The notes beneath the pieces are model-generated. The model made no database searches and had not been told where the DNA came from. It worked only from the letters and a program-made list of their open reading frames with translations. From assembly GCA_037481615.1 (NCBI GenBank), contig JBBFLI010000003.1: DNA of 64,000 nt, one strand, 5' to 3'. Source of the stretch: SpSt-501 sp037481615. Its GTDB lineage: Bacteria; Desulfobacterota; Desulfobacteria; Desulfobacterales; SpSt-501. Below, piece by piece: positions 15,945 through 24,407 of this stretch (position 1 is its first letter; the number at the start of each line of letters is the position of its first letter). The translations under genes were made by a program, and so were the position numbers.

Positions 15945-17953
15945 ATGCGAAAGACGAAGAAAAGGCCCCGAAGGCGGCTCCGGTCGCCCGCTTGGAGCCC
16001 GAGGCGGAGGAAGTCGTCTCCCAGGAGGAGATCGAGCGCATCCTGAAAAAGGTCGACCGCGAATCGGCCGTGCGCGATCTCTCGGGTTTCCCGAAGTGGA
16101 TCGTCTACGCGATCGCCGTCGGCTGGTCGGTCTTCCAGGTCTACACCTCGGCCTTCGGCCTGCTTCCGGCGCAGCTGCAGCGCTCGATTCACCTGGCCTT
16201 TGCACTCACCCTCACCTACCTCCTCTACCCGGTCCGCCGGGAGGGGGGGGATGGCCGCCTGCGCTGGCATCACTGGGCGCTCGCGGCGCTCGCCTGCTAC
16301 ATCGGCCTCTACATGGCCATGAACTACATGCGGATCATGATGGCCGGCGGGGACTACACGCGCCTGGATTACATCGCCGGCGTTCTCGGCGTGCTCTTGA
16401 CGCTCGAGGCGGCGCGACGCGTGGTCGGCCTGCCGATCGTGTGCCTCGCGTCCTTTTTCATCCTCTACACCTATTTCGGCAATCACTTCCCGGGCTTTCT
16501 GGCCCACCGCGGCTACTCGATCGAGCGCATCGCCTCGCACATGTACCTCACCACCGAGGGGATCATCGGCATCCCGCTCGGCGTGTCGGCCACCTTCATC
16601 TTTCTTTTCATCCTCTTCGGAGCCTTCGCCGAACGATCGGGGCTGGGGCAGCTCTTCATCGACATCGCCAACGCCCTGGCCGGGTGGGCCTCGGGCGGGC
16701 CGGCGAAAATGGCGATCGTGACGAGCGCTCTCGAGGGGACGGTTTCGGGCAGCTCGGTGGCGAACACGGTGCAGTCGGGCAGCCTCACGATCCCGATGAT
16801 GAAGCGCCTGGGGTACCGCCCCGAGTTCGCCGCGGCCGTCGAGGCTTCCTCTTCGACCGGCGGCCAGATCATGCCGCCGATCATGGGGGCCGCGGCCTTC
16901 ATCATGGCGGAGTTTCTGAACATCCCCTACATCCAGATCGCCAAGGCGGCCGCCATCCCGGCCTGCCTCTATTTTTTCGGCGTCTTCATGGAAGTGCACT
17001 TCGAGGCCAAGCGCTGCAACCTGAGGGGGTTGCGCCGCGACGAGCTGCCGCGCTTCTGGCGGGTCGTGAAAGAGCGCGGCCACCTCATCCTGCCGCTCTT
17101 CGTGATCATCTATTTCCTCACCTCGGGCTTCACGCCCATTTACGCCGCCCTGCTGGGGCTGATCACGGCCGTGATCGCGGGCTTGATCAAGAAGGCGACG
17201 CGCATGAGCCCCCGGGACATCGTCGATGTGCTCGCCGCGGGGGCACGCAGTGCGATCGGGGTCGCCCTTGCCTGTGCCTCGGCCGGGATCATCATCGGCG
17301 CGGTCACCCTGACCGGGATCGGCCTCAAGCTCGGAAATGGCCTGGTCGAGCTGGCCGGCGGAAGCCTGCCCCTCACCCTCGTCTTCACCATGATCACCTC
17401 GATCATTCTCGGGATGGGGGTCCCGACGACCGCGAACTACATCATCACCTCGACCATCGCCGCCCCGGCCCTCACCCAGCTCGGCGTGCACCCGCTCGCC
17501 GCGCACATGTTCGTCTTCTACTTCGGGATCGTGGCCGACATCACCCCGCCGGTCGCGCTCGCGGCCTACGCGGGCTCGGGGATTGCGAAATCCAACCCCT
17601 TCAAGACCGGCGTCACCTCGACCAAGCTCGCGATCGGGGCGTTCATCACCCCCTACATCTTCGTTTACAACACCGCGATGCTCTGGGTGGACACGACCTG
17701 GTATGAAATGATCCACACGCTGTTGACCGCCTGCGGCGGCATGACGGCGATCGGCGCCTCCATGATCGGCTTCTTCTGGGCGCCGATGAACTGGGCGGAA
17801 CGCATCCTCTTCTTCGCGGGGGGGCTCACCCTGATCCACCCCGATGTCCGCACCGATGTGATCGGTGTGCTCGTGCTCGCGGCGCTGCTGTTCTACCAGC
17901 GACACAAGAAGCGCCAGGGGATCGTCAGCCGCGCCACCGTCTCCGATGCCTGA
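15941..17953 (+). CDS. TRAP transporter fused permease (DctQM-type, 4TM/12TM)
   Basis: Membrane component of the TAXI TRAP system, 670 residues. It starts at a GTG that overlaps the DUF1850 stop. A charged cytoplasmic leader of about 50 residues precedes the first helices, which correspond to the small DctQ-like part. The large DctM-like part follows, with the conserved GTVSGSSVANTVQSG block and the ASSSTGGQIMPPIMGAAAFI and GMGVPTTANYIITSTIAAPA motifs. It imports the ligand delivered by the upstream receptor, driven by a sodium or proton gradient. The C terminus ends in four further short membrane segments. Confidence 0.94.
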   Translation: MNAKDEEKAPKAAPVARLEPEAEEVVSQEEIERILKKVDRESAVRDLSGFPKWIVYAIAVGWSVFQVYTSAFGLLPAQLQRSIHLAFALTLTYLLYPVRREGGDGRLRWHHWALAALACYIGLYMAMNYMRIMMAGGDYTRLDYIAGVLGVLLTLEAARRVVGLPIVCLASFFILYTYFGNHFPGFLAHRGYSIERIASHMYLTTEGIIGIPLGVSATFIFLFILFGAFAERSGLGQLFIDIANALAGWASGGPAKMAIVTSALEGTVSGSSVANTVQSGSLTIPMMKRLGYRPEFAAAVEASSSTGGQIMPPIMGAAAFIMAEFLNIPYIQIAKAAAIPACLYFFGVFMEVHFEAKRCNLRGLRRDELPRFWRVVKERGHLILPLFVIIYFLTSGFTPIYAALLGLITAVIAGLIKKATRMSPRDIVDVLAAGARSAIGVALACASAGIIIGAVTLTGIGLKLGNGLVELAGGSLPLTLVFTMITSIILGMGVPTTANYIITSTIAAPALTQLGVHPLAAHMFVFYFGIVADITPPVALAAYAGSGIAKSNPFKTGVTSTKLAIGAFITPYIFVYNTAMLWVDTTWYEMIHTLLTACGGMTAIGASMIGFFWAPMNWAERILFFAGGLTLIHPDVRTDVIGVLVLAALLFYQRHKKRQGIVSRATVSDA

Positions 17954-17990
17954 CGGCGGCGGCTGAGGCGGCGGCCGGGCGGGGGGTGTA

Positions 17991-18959
17991 TCAGGCCGCG
18001 GGTTGCCCTTCGGTGCGGTTGCGGCCCCTCTCCTTGGCGAGGTAGAGCGCCCGGTCGGCGCGCTCGATCAGCCCGGAGAGGGCCTCTTCGGGCGGTCTTT
18101 CCCCGATCGGCTCGAGGTGAAAGCCGAGCGAGACCGAGAGCACGACCGTCGCCCCGTCGAAGCTCACCGGGCAGGCTTCGACCTGGCGGCGCAGCCGCTC
18201 GCAGTAGGAAAAAAGCTCTGCGGCGCTCATCTCGCCGCGCGGCAGCATGATGAACTCGTCCCCCCCGTAGCGGCCGAGCAGGTCTTCCGAACGCTTGCTC
18301 TGCGCGAGAATCCCCGCGAATTTCGTCAGGACGAAATCCCCCCAGAGGTGTCCGTAGCGGTCGTTCACCGCTTTGAAGCGGTCGAGGTCGGCGAGCACGA
18401 CGCCGAGCGGCTGGCCGTGGCGTTGGGCCCAGGCCGCCTCCATGGCGGCGAGCCGGAGGAAGTGGGCGCGGTTGAAGACCCCGGTCAGGCTGTCGAAGGT
18501 GGCGGAGTGGACGAGGCTTTCCTCCAGGCGGATTTCGGCCTCGGTCTTGAACTCGAGCCGCATCATGGAAAGCCCGATCTGGAGGGCGACCCCCGGCGTG
18601 AGCACCGCCCGGACGATGCGGCAGCCGTCGACGAAGGTGCCGTTCGTGGAACCCTTGTCCTCGATCACGATCTGCTCGCCGAACCATTCCAGGGTGCAAT
18701 GGATGCGGGAGACGCGGTTGTCGTTGACGACGAGGTCGGCCTTGGGGGAGCGCCCGATCGTCGTCAGCCCGCAGTTCAGGCGGAAACGCCGCCCGCTGTG
18801 GGGCCCGGAAAAGATCGTAAGGTAGGGGTGATAAGTGCCGGCCGCCGAGGGGGGCTCCCCCTCGATCACGATCGTCTGGCCGAGGTTTGCGGGCTCAACC
18901 GGCTCCATGGGCGTGGGGAGACTCCCCAAAGGGTCCCGCCGCATCGTCGCGGCGCTCAA
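17991..18959 (-). CDS. FHA-GGDEF diguanylate cyclase
   Basis: A 322-residue soluble signalling protein. The FHA domain spans about residues 45-135, with phosphothreonine-binding residues in TIGRSP (67-72), SRIH (84-87) and STNGT (104-108). A GGDEF domain covers about 155-315 and contains the intact catalytic GGDEF at 232-236. An RSED inhibitory site at 223-226, exactly five residues upstream, allows product feedback by c-di-GMP. It should make c-di-GMP in response to a phosphorylated partner that docks on the FHA domain. No kinase gene is nearby, so the partner is unknown. The gene is convergent with the TRAP permease. Confidence 0.93.
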   Translation of the reverse strand: MSAATMRRDPLGSLPTPMEPVEPANLGQTIVIEGEPPSAAGTYHPYLTIFSGPHSGRRFRLNCGLTTIGRSPKADLVVNDNRVSRIHCTLEWFGEQIVIEDKGSTNGTFVDGCRIVRAVLTPGVALQIGLSMMRLEFKTEAEIRLEESLVHSATFDSLTGVFNRAHFLRLAAMEAAWAQRHGQPLGVVLADLDRFKAVNDRYGHLWGDFVLTKFAGILAQSKRSEDLLGRYGGDEFIMLPRGEMSAAELFSYCERLRRQVEACPVSFDGATVVLSVSLGFHLEPIGERPPEEALSGLIERADRALYLAKERGRNRTEGQPAA

Positions 18960-19010
18960 TGGCGACTATCGGACGAGGCGGCGAAAATCTTTAGCCCCCA
19001 GGGGGCGGCC

Positions 19011-20339
19011 TCAGGCGAAGGGCAGCACCCAGATCAGCATGGCCGGGATGTAACAGGCGATGAGCGAGACGAGGACGTACGGACCGGACATGGAGAGGAA
19101 CTGGCGCACCGTGCTATCCCGGCCGTCCTCTTTTTCGGCTAGGCTCTTGGCGACGAAGAGTGCCGGGGCCCCCGCGACCGTGAGGTTGCTGCCCAGGGTG
19201 CCGGCCCAGAGGACCATCCAGTAGAGCGGCCAGGGGTTGACCCCCTCGGCTCCGAGATCCCGGATGACGTAGAGCAGGGTGAGGATGTAGGCGTCGTGTT
19301 CGACGATGCCGACGATCGGTGCGGTCACCCAGTAGAGGGCCGTCGCTCCGGCGACGAGGCTGTCGCGCATCAGCGGAGTGATGTAAGTGACGAGGATCTT
19401 GATCACCCCTGAATGTTCGAGGCCGCCCACGAGCGCAAAGAGGGCGACATAGAAAAAGACCGCACGCCAGTCGAGCTCCTTGAGGATCTCCTCGACATCG
19501 GGGATTTCGACGGTGAAGCGCTTCTTGAAGAGCGTGAAGAAGAGGATGATCGTCAGCGCCCCCCACATGGCGATGAAGCCCAAATGAAAGCCAAAAAACT
19601 CACGGAAGGCCATGGCGAGGATCGTCAAGAGAAAGATCGCGCAGGTGACGACGGCGAAAGGCTTGTCGCGGATGTGGTCGAGGGGATTTTCCGTCGCCAG
19701 GCAGGAGACATCCATGCACAGGCCGCGGTACCGACGGCGGAAGCGGATGTAGAAGTAGCCGCAGGTGAGGACATAGGCGATGAGCAGGACGAAAAAGGAA
19801 GAGGGCCGGCCCAGGTGCCAGATGAAACCCCAGAACTCGATCTTGGAGACGCTGTGGAGCATCTGTGGGGGCAGATCGCCCAAGAGCAGCGCGGTGCCCA
19901 TGAAATTGGCGCACATGCCCATGAAGAGCACCGGCTCGAAGGCGGGGAAGTGAAACCGCCGGCAGGCGTGGAAGATGACCGGCGCGAACATGAGCACCAC
20001 GACCACGTTGTCGATCAGCATGGAGACGATCCCGGCGAGCGCCCCCACCCCGACCACGAACAGGGCGACATCGCCGCCCGAGGCCCGCAGCACGACCGCG
20101 GAGAGGTATTCCGGTACGCCGGATTTGCCGAAAAAGCCCGAGATGATCCAGATCGATAGCAGGATGACGATCAGGTTCCAGTCGACCGTCTGGAAGGCTT
20201 CGATGTCGGTCATGAGGCCGCAGGCGATCATCGCCACCACCCCGATCAACGCCGCCAGCACGCTGTCGATCCAGCCGGCGATCACGAAGGTGATGGTCAC
20301 GAGGAAGATGATTAGGGCGGCGGTCTCGGCAAAACCCAT
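19011..20339 (-). CDS. SLC13/ArsB/NhaD-superfamily permease
   Basis: Polytopic membrane transporter of 442 residues with about eleven hydrophobic segments in the two-repeat ion-transporter layout. Typical are a TVDWNLIVILLSIWIISGFF segment (near 51-70), an IDNVVVVLMFAPV motif (near 110) and a second-repeat VGIVEHDAYILTLLYV segment. Relatives carry sodium/proton, arsenite or dicarboxylate, and no residues here decide between them. GAGGAAC precedes the ATG. A large imperfect hairpin lies between this gene and terC upstream. Confidence 0.85.
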   Translation of the reverse strand: MGFAETAALIIFLVTITFVIAGWIDSVLAALIGVVAMIACGLMTDIEAFQTVDWNLIVILLSIWIISGFFGKSGVPEYLSAVVLRASGGDVALFVVGVGALAGIVSMLIDNVVVVLMFAPVIFHACRRFHFPAFEPVLFMGMCANFMGTALLLGDLPPQMLHSVSKIEFWGFIWHLGRPSSFFVLLIAYVLTCGYFYIRFRRRYRGLCMDVSCLATENPLDHIRDKPFAVVTCAIFLLTILAMAFREFFGFHLGFIAMWGALTIILFFTLFKKRFTVEIPDVEEILKELDWRAVFFYVALFALVGGLEHSGVIKILVTYITPLMRDSLVAGATALYWVTAPIVGIVEHDAYILTLLYVIRDLGAEGVNPWPLYWMVLWAGTLGSNLTVAGAPALFVAKSLAEKEDGRDSTVRQFLSMSGPYVLVSLIACYIPAMLIWVLPFA

Positions 20340-20389
20340 GGGGCGTTCCTCCTACGCGAGGGGCGTTGGGCCTCGGTGGGCGCACGACG

Positions 20390-20468
20390 AAAGAGCCTCT
20401 CGCCGGTGCGACGGTCGGACCCGCGCGAATCGGATCGCCAACCGTCATCTCCCCGCGAAAGGCTCTTT
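20390..20468 (-). promoter_or_regulatory. Extended inverted repeat between terC and the SLC13 gene
   Basis: Outer arms AAAGAGCCT (20390-20398) and AGGCTCTTT (20460-20468) match perfectly, and a GACGGT/ACCGTC pair lies within, so the region can fold into a long branched hairpin. It sits after the terC stop and before the SLC13 start on the same strand. It may be a terminator or a structured leader; no known riboswitch family was recognised. A T-run is short on either strand. Confidence 0.5.
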
Positions 20469-20559
20469 TGGCTCCCTTGCGCCTCCCGCAAGCGGCAAGC
20501 GCCCCTCTACCATCGGCACGCGAACGGTTCAAGAGGGGCGCCGCAAAAACCGCAGGTGT

Positions 20560-21363
20560 TCAGCAGTAGGGATAGGCGCCGGGCCCCCAGGGCACGCGGG
20601 CCCAGGCGACCGGCGAGGGCCACAGGGGCACCGGCCCCCCCTCCCATGCCGAGCGGTAAGCCGGTGGGCCCTTCCTGCGGCGCACCAGGATCCAGCGGCT
20701 CATGAGAAGCACGAAGAGGGTGAAGAAAGCCATCGCGGCGTACTCAGCGCCGTGGGGGAGCTCGAGGCGCGCGTGAACGAAGGGGTCGGTCGCCATCATT
20801 TCGCCGCCCACCTTGCCGAGGATCGCCGCGCCCAGCCAGAGGATGATCGGGAAGCGGTCCATCAGCCGGGCGAGCAGCGTGCTCATGAAGACGACGAAGG
20901 GGATGGAGAGGATGAGGCCGAAGAGCAGGAGAAAGAGGTTCCCGTGGCTTGCCGCCCCGACCGCGAGCAGGTTGTCGATCCCCATGCTCAGGTCGGCGAC
21001 GACGATGATCCAAAGCGCCTGCAGCAGACCGCGTCCCGCTTTCACCTCGTGCCCCTCCTCGGACCCGGAGGTGAGGAGCTTGACGGCAATCCAGACGATC
21101 ACCGCGCCGCCGATCAGCTTGATGAAGGGGAGCGAAAGCAGACGCGCGACCGCAAAGGTGCAGGCCACACGCACCAGGACCGCCGCGCCGGCGCCGCAGG
21201 CGATCGCGAGCGTGCGCCTCCGGCCCTCGAGATGCTTCACGGCCATGGCGATCACCACCGCGTTGTCCCCCGCAAGAACGAGGTCGATCAGAACGATGCT
21301 GCCCACGGCGAGCAGAAAGCTCCAGGAAAACTCGATGCTGCCCCATGCCCCCAGCTCGATCAT
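20560..21363 (-). CDS. terC: TerC-family integral membrane protein (YjbE-like)
   Basis: A 267-residue TerC-family membrane protein with seven predicted helices. LIDLVLAGDNAVVIAMAV (about residues 25-42) and ADLSMGIDNLLAVGAA (about 123-138) are the paired conserved acidic motifs of the two repeats. Family members have been linked to manganese export and metal loading of exported enzymes. The C-terminal 30 residues are Pro/Trp-rich and end PYC, which is unusual. The ribosome site AGGAAAGGAG lies a little before the ATG. A long leader precedes the gene. Confidence 0.88.
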   Translation of the reverse strand: MIELGAWGSIEFSWSFLLAVGSIVLIDLVLAGDNAVVIAMAVKHLEGRRRTLAIACGAGAAVLVRVACTFAVARLLSLPFIKLIGGAVIVWIAVKLLTSGSEEGHEVKAGRGLLQALWIIVVADLSMGIDNLLAVGAASHGNLFLLLFGLILSIPFVVFMSTLLARLMDRFPIILWLGAAILGKVGGEMMATDPFVHARLELPHGAEYAAMAFFTLFVLLMSRWILVRRRKGPPAYRSAWEGGPVPLWPSPVAWARVPWGPGAYPYC

Positions 21364-21676
21364 GGTGGTTCGGGCTCCTTTCCTGTTTTTTTCGCCGTTG
21401 GCGACCGCCCCCTTGGACGGGATGGCGTTCGGTCAGCGGCGCTTGCCCCAGCAGGACCCAAATACGAAATAGCAAGAAACGTGCCATTTTGTCCCGTGCC
21501 GAGAGCGGTGGTTCCCCGATTATAAGCGCAACTCTTTGATATCTGATCGATACAAGAAGGGCGTGCGGCGGTTCGCGGGGAAACCGCCAGGGCCCACGGA
21601 ATGTCTTCTTACCCCGGACAGTTGCGGCTGAATGGAAACAGGGAGTGGACGGCTTGCACGGCCGCCCGGCCGTAAT
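21364..21676 (-). promoter_or_regulatory. Long terC leader with candidate -10 box
   Basis: About 310 bases without a gene. A perfect TATAAT on the minus strand (21519-21524) would give a leader of roughly 150 bases before terC; the -35 region is poor. The leader contains GC-rich complementary segments and a short TCGCC/GGCGA hairpin close to the ribosome site. TerC-family genes are often under the yybP-ykoY manganese riboswitch, but the conserved core of that motif was not found here. Confidence 0.4.
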
Positions 21677-22810
21677 TCAGGAGAGTTGCTTGCGGTAGAT
21701 CCGGGTGCGGCGGCGGTTGATCACCTCGAAGCGCGACCAGATGCCCACGATCAGGGTGTTGGTTTCGAGTTCGCGGTTGGTCTCGATGAAGGAGACCCCG
21801 GCCGCGCGCAGGTTCCGCCACATCCCGAGCGCCATGAGCGGGAGCACCTTGCGCGGGTTCGCCCCCGGGCGGACACCGGCGAAATAAAAATCGACCGTGT
21901 CGAAGCGCCGGAAGGCGCGCGTGATGGCATACCAGCCGAAGGGCAGCAGACGCCCCCCCGCTTTCTGGAAGGCGCGGCTGAGCGAGGGCAGGCCCAGAAA
22001 GAAGCCCTGCAGGCGGCCGTCGCGGTCGGCGACGAGCTGGACGAAACGCGGATCCACAAAGGGGAAGTACTTGCGCTCGTAGAAGGCCCGCTGATCCGCG
22101 CTCAACGGCGTGACCCCGTAGAGGGGCGCGAAAGCTTCCTCGAGGACCTCCCAGAATTGCCCCGCCCACCGGCGGATTCCTTTCTTCGTCAAGCCCCCGA
22201 CGAGCTGCAGCCCGTCGGCGTGCGCCGCGGGGAGCGCCCGCTCCTCCATCCGCCGGATCAGCGCGGGGGTCTCTTCCGGGAGCCGGAAGCGGGTCTCGAG
22301 GTAGTCGACCTCTTTTTCCAGGCCGAAGCCCTCGAGCAAGCGCGGGTAATAGGGCTTGTTGTAGCTTCCCGCGACGGTGGGCAGAGCCGCGAAACCCTCG
22401 ACGAGGAGCCCCTCAGGGTCGAGGTCCGAAAAGCCGTGCGGCCCGGTCATCTCGCGGCAGCCCTGCGCGCGGAACCAGCCCTCGAGCTCGGCGAGAAGGG
22501 CCCGGGCGACCGCGGGGTCGTCGGTGCTCTCGAACCAGCCGAAGCGCCCCCGGCGATAGCCCAGCTTTTCGGTCTCCCGATGGTGGAGGATCCCGCAGAC
22601 ACGGCCGACGGTCCGCCCCGCTTGTTTCGCAAGCAGCAGACGGACGTCGGCGATCCGGAAGGCGGGGTTTTTTTCGCGCGAAAAGAACTCGTGCTCGTCC
22701 CGCAGAAGGGGAGGCACGAAGTTCCCGTCCCCGCGGTAGTGCGTGAAGGGGAAGCGGATCCACTCCGCGAGATCCCGCGGCCTTCGGGCTTCGAGGATTT
22801 CGATCGTCAT
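21677..22810 (-). CDS. GNAT-like acyltransferase-family protein
   Basis: A 377-residue soluble protein resembling the large, poorly characterised GNAT-like group that contains YghO-type proteins. It begins MTIEILEARRPRDLAEWIRF, and QAGRTVGRVCGILHHRETEK is a GNAT-like beta-strand pair. Late motifs are VDFYFAGVRP and SFIETNRELETNT, where a conserved Glu/Asn-rich stretch is typical of the group. The start at 22810 was chosen because upstream in-frame sequence is low-complexity and glycine-rich. The substrate is unknown. It stands alone on the minus strand. Confidence 0.75.
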   Translation of the reverse strand: MTIEILEARRPRDLAEWIRFPFTHYRGDGNFVPPLLRDEHEFFSREKNPAFRIADVRLLLAKQAGRTVGRVCGILHHRETEKLGYRRGRFGWFESTDDPAVARALLAELEGWFRAQGCREMTGPHGFSDLDPEGLLVEGFAALPTVAGSYNKPYYPRLLEGFGLEKEVDYLETRFRLPEETPALIRRMEERALPAAHADGLQLVGGLTKKGIRRWAGQFWEVLEEAFAPLYGVTPLSADQRAFYERKYFPFVDPRFVQLVADRDGRLQGFFLGLPSLSRAFQKAGGRLLPFGWYAITRAFRRFDTVDFYFAGVRPGANPRKVLPLMALGMWRNLRAAGVSFIETNRELETNTLIVGIWSRFEVINRRRTRIYRKQLS

Positions 22811-22942
22811 GCCTTCGCCTACCCCCCCGCCGCCGGGTTTCCCACCGGCCTCCCGGGGGGAGCGCCCTTGTATCACGCCCCCGTGGCGATGGCCAGAGCC
22901 GGCGGGGACTCGGCCTCTCGTTCCGCAACCCCCGCGAGTCCC

Positions 22943-24199
22943 TCAGGAAAGAGCGCTCGCCCGCTTTTCCCCGGCGATGGCCAAGAATTCCTCCGCCAGC
23001 CGTTCGGCGAACGCCTCGTCGTTCACATGGGCGTCCATTTCGATCACGGGGATCTCCTTTCTCAGGTGGGATTTCAGGGTCTCGAAGAGGGCGCGGTCCC
23101 CCTCGGGGTCGTGTGTGCTGCCCCCTTTTTTCCCCCCGATGCTCATCCCCTGCAGCGGCAGCACCACCCGTACCGGCCCGCACGCCCGGTTGAGCTTTTC
23201 GGCCATGATTTCCCCCAGCCGCCTCATTTCGTCGCGGCTGGGCCGGATCAGGGTGAACGCCGGGTTGTGGTAGTACATCTTGCGCCCGCGCCATTTTTCC
23301 GGGATGGTTTCCTTGCCGCCTTGGGCGAAGAAGTCCATGCAGCCGGTCGAGACCGCCTGCGGGATCCCCATGCGGCCGGCGGCCTCGAGCCGGTTGGGTC
23401 CGGCGTCATGGAACCCCCCGAGGAGGTGATCGGTCAGCTCGTTGGGGCACAGATCGACCACGCCGCAGAAGAAGCCGCGGCCGATCATGTCTTCCATGAC
23501 CCGACCGCCGACACCGCTCGAGTGAAAGATGATCGGTTCGTAGCCGGCGTCCCGCAGGCGCGCGGAGATGCGCCGCATGGCCCACTCGGTGGTGCCGAGC
23601 GTGGTGACGGCCACGAGGTTCGGCCGGGTGATCTCGAGGGGGCGGTAGTGCTTGACCATGCCGCAGACGGCATGACCGGCGTTGTCGAAGACCGCACGAC
23701 TGATGTCATTGATGCCGGCGATGTCTACGAGGGAATGCATGACCAGAATGTCGCGTATGCCGATGAACGGCTCAAAAGGACGATGCCCGCTCGCCAGCGG
23801 CGTAATGATCACCTTGGGGAATCCGGGCGGCAGCACCTGCATCGCCGCGGCCGCCATGACGCCGCCCTCCGCCCCGCCCATGCTGATCGCCCCGTGGATC
23901 CGTCCGGTTTCGAAGAGGCGCCGCGTCCAGACCTTGGCGCCTTCGAGCATCACCTCCACGGCGGCGCCGCGCGAGGGTTTCTTGCGCACCTCGGCGAGGG
24001 GCATGCCGCCGGCCAAAGCGGTTTCCGAAGCCGGGATGTCGGGGGTGACGCCGCGCGGTTCCCCGAGAATCCCGGTATCCAGGATGACGCATTCCAAGCC
24101 CTCCTTCTCGATCAGGGCTTTCAGATGGATGACCTCGGCGCTTTTGGTGTCCAGCGTGGCGATGATCAGGACGGCGCGTTTGTTCCTGCTCTCGTTCAT
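22943..24199 (-). CDS. Tm-1-like ATP-binding domain protein (UPF0261)
   Basis: A 418-residue two-domain protein of the Tm-1-like/UPF0261 family. LIIATLDTKSAEV opens the first domain; MGGAEGGVMAAAAM and the phosphate-binding-like HSSGVGGRVMEDM are conserved family elements; SIGGKKGGSTHDPEGDRALF is near the end. The plant relative Tm-1 binds ATP and inhibits a viral RNA helicase. Bacterial members often lie beside catabolic TIM-barrel genes, and their reaction is not settled. Here the gene is alone, divergent from an MFS transporter, which could be its substrate importer. Confidence 0.88.
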   Translation of the reverse strand: MNESRNKRAVLIIATLDTKSAEVIHLKALIEKEGLECVILDTGILGEPRGVTPDIPASETALAGGMPLAEVRKKPSRGAAVEVMLEGAKVWTRRLFETGRIHGAISMGGAEGGVMAAAAMQVLPPGFPKVIITPLASGHRPFEPFIGIRDILVMHSLVDIAGINDISRAVFDNAGHAVCGMVKHYRPLEITRPNLVAVTTLGTTEWAMRRISARLRDAGYEPIIFHSSGVGGRVMEDMIGRGFFCGVVDLCPNELTDHLLGGFHDAGPNRLEAAGRMGIPQAVSTGCMDFFAQGGKETIPEKWRGRKMYYHNPAFTLIRPSRDEMRRLGEIMAEKLNRACGPVRVVLPLQGMSIGGKKGGSTHDPEGDRALFETLKSHLRKEIPVIEMDAHVNDEAFAERLAEEFLAIAGEKRASALS

Positions 24200-24407
24200 G
24201 ACGGGGTGCTTCCTTTCCTGCGGGCGAATCGTCCGGCCCCCGGTGAGCCGGCTGGATAGGGGCTCCTCCGTTTAGCAGAAAGCCGCTGCGTGGCGCAAGA
24301 TTTTGAGAAAAAATGAAATGATTTGATCAAGACTGAGATCCGCGATAATTCCCTCTCCGGATTTTCGGGGATTGCGTCGCAAACAGGGGGTTGAGGGAAA
24401 GCGCATC

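Noticed and set aside
20390..20468. Fluoride riboswitch or simple intrinsic terminator
   Set aside because: Fluoride core not matched and no convincing T-run; left as an unassigned structured repeat.
21364..21540. yybP-ykoY manganese riboswitch ahead of terC
   Set aside because: The conserved core of the riboswitch was not found.
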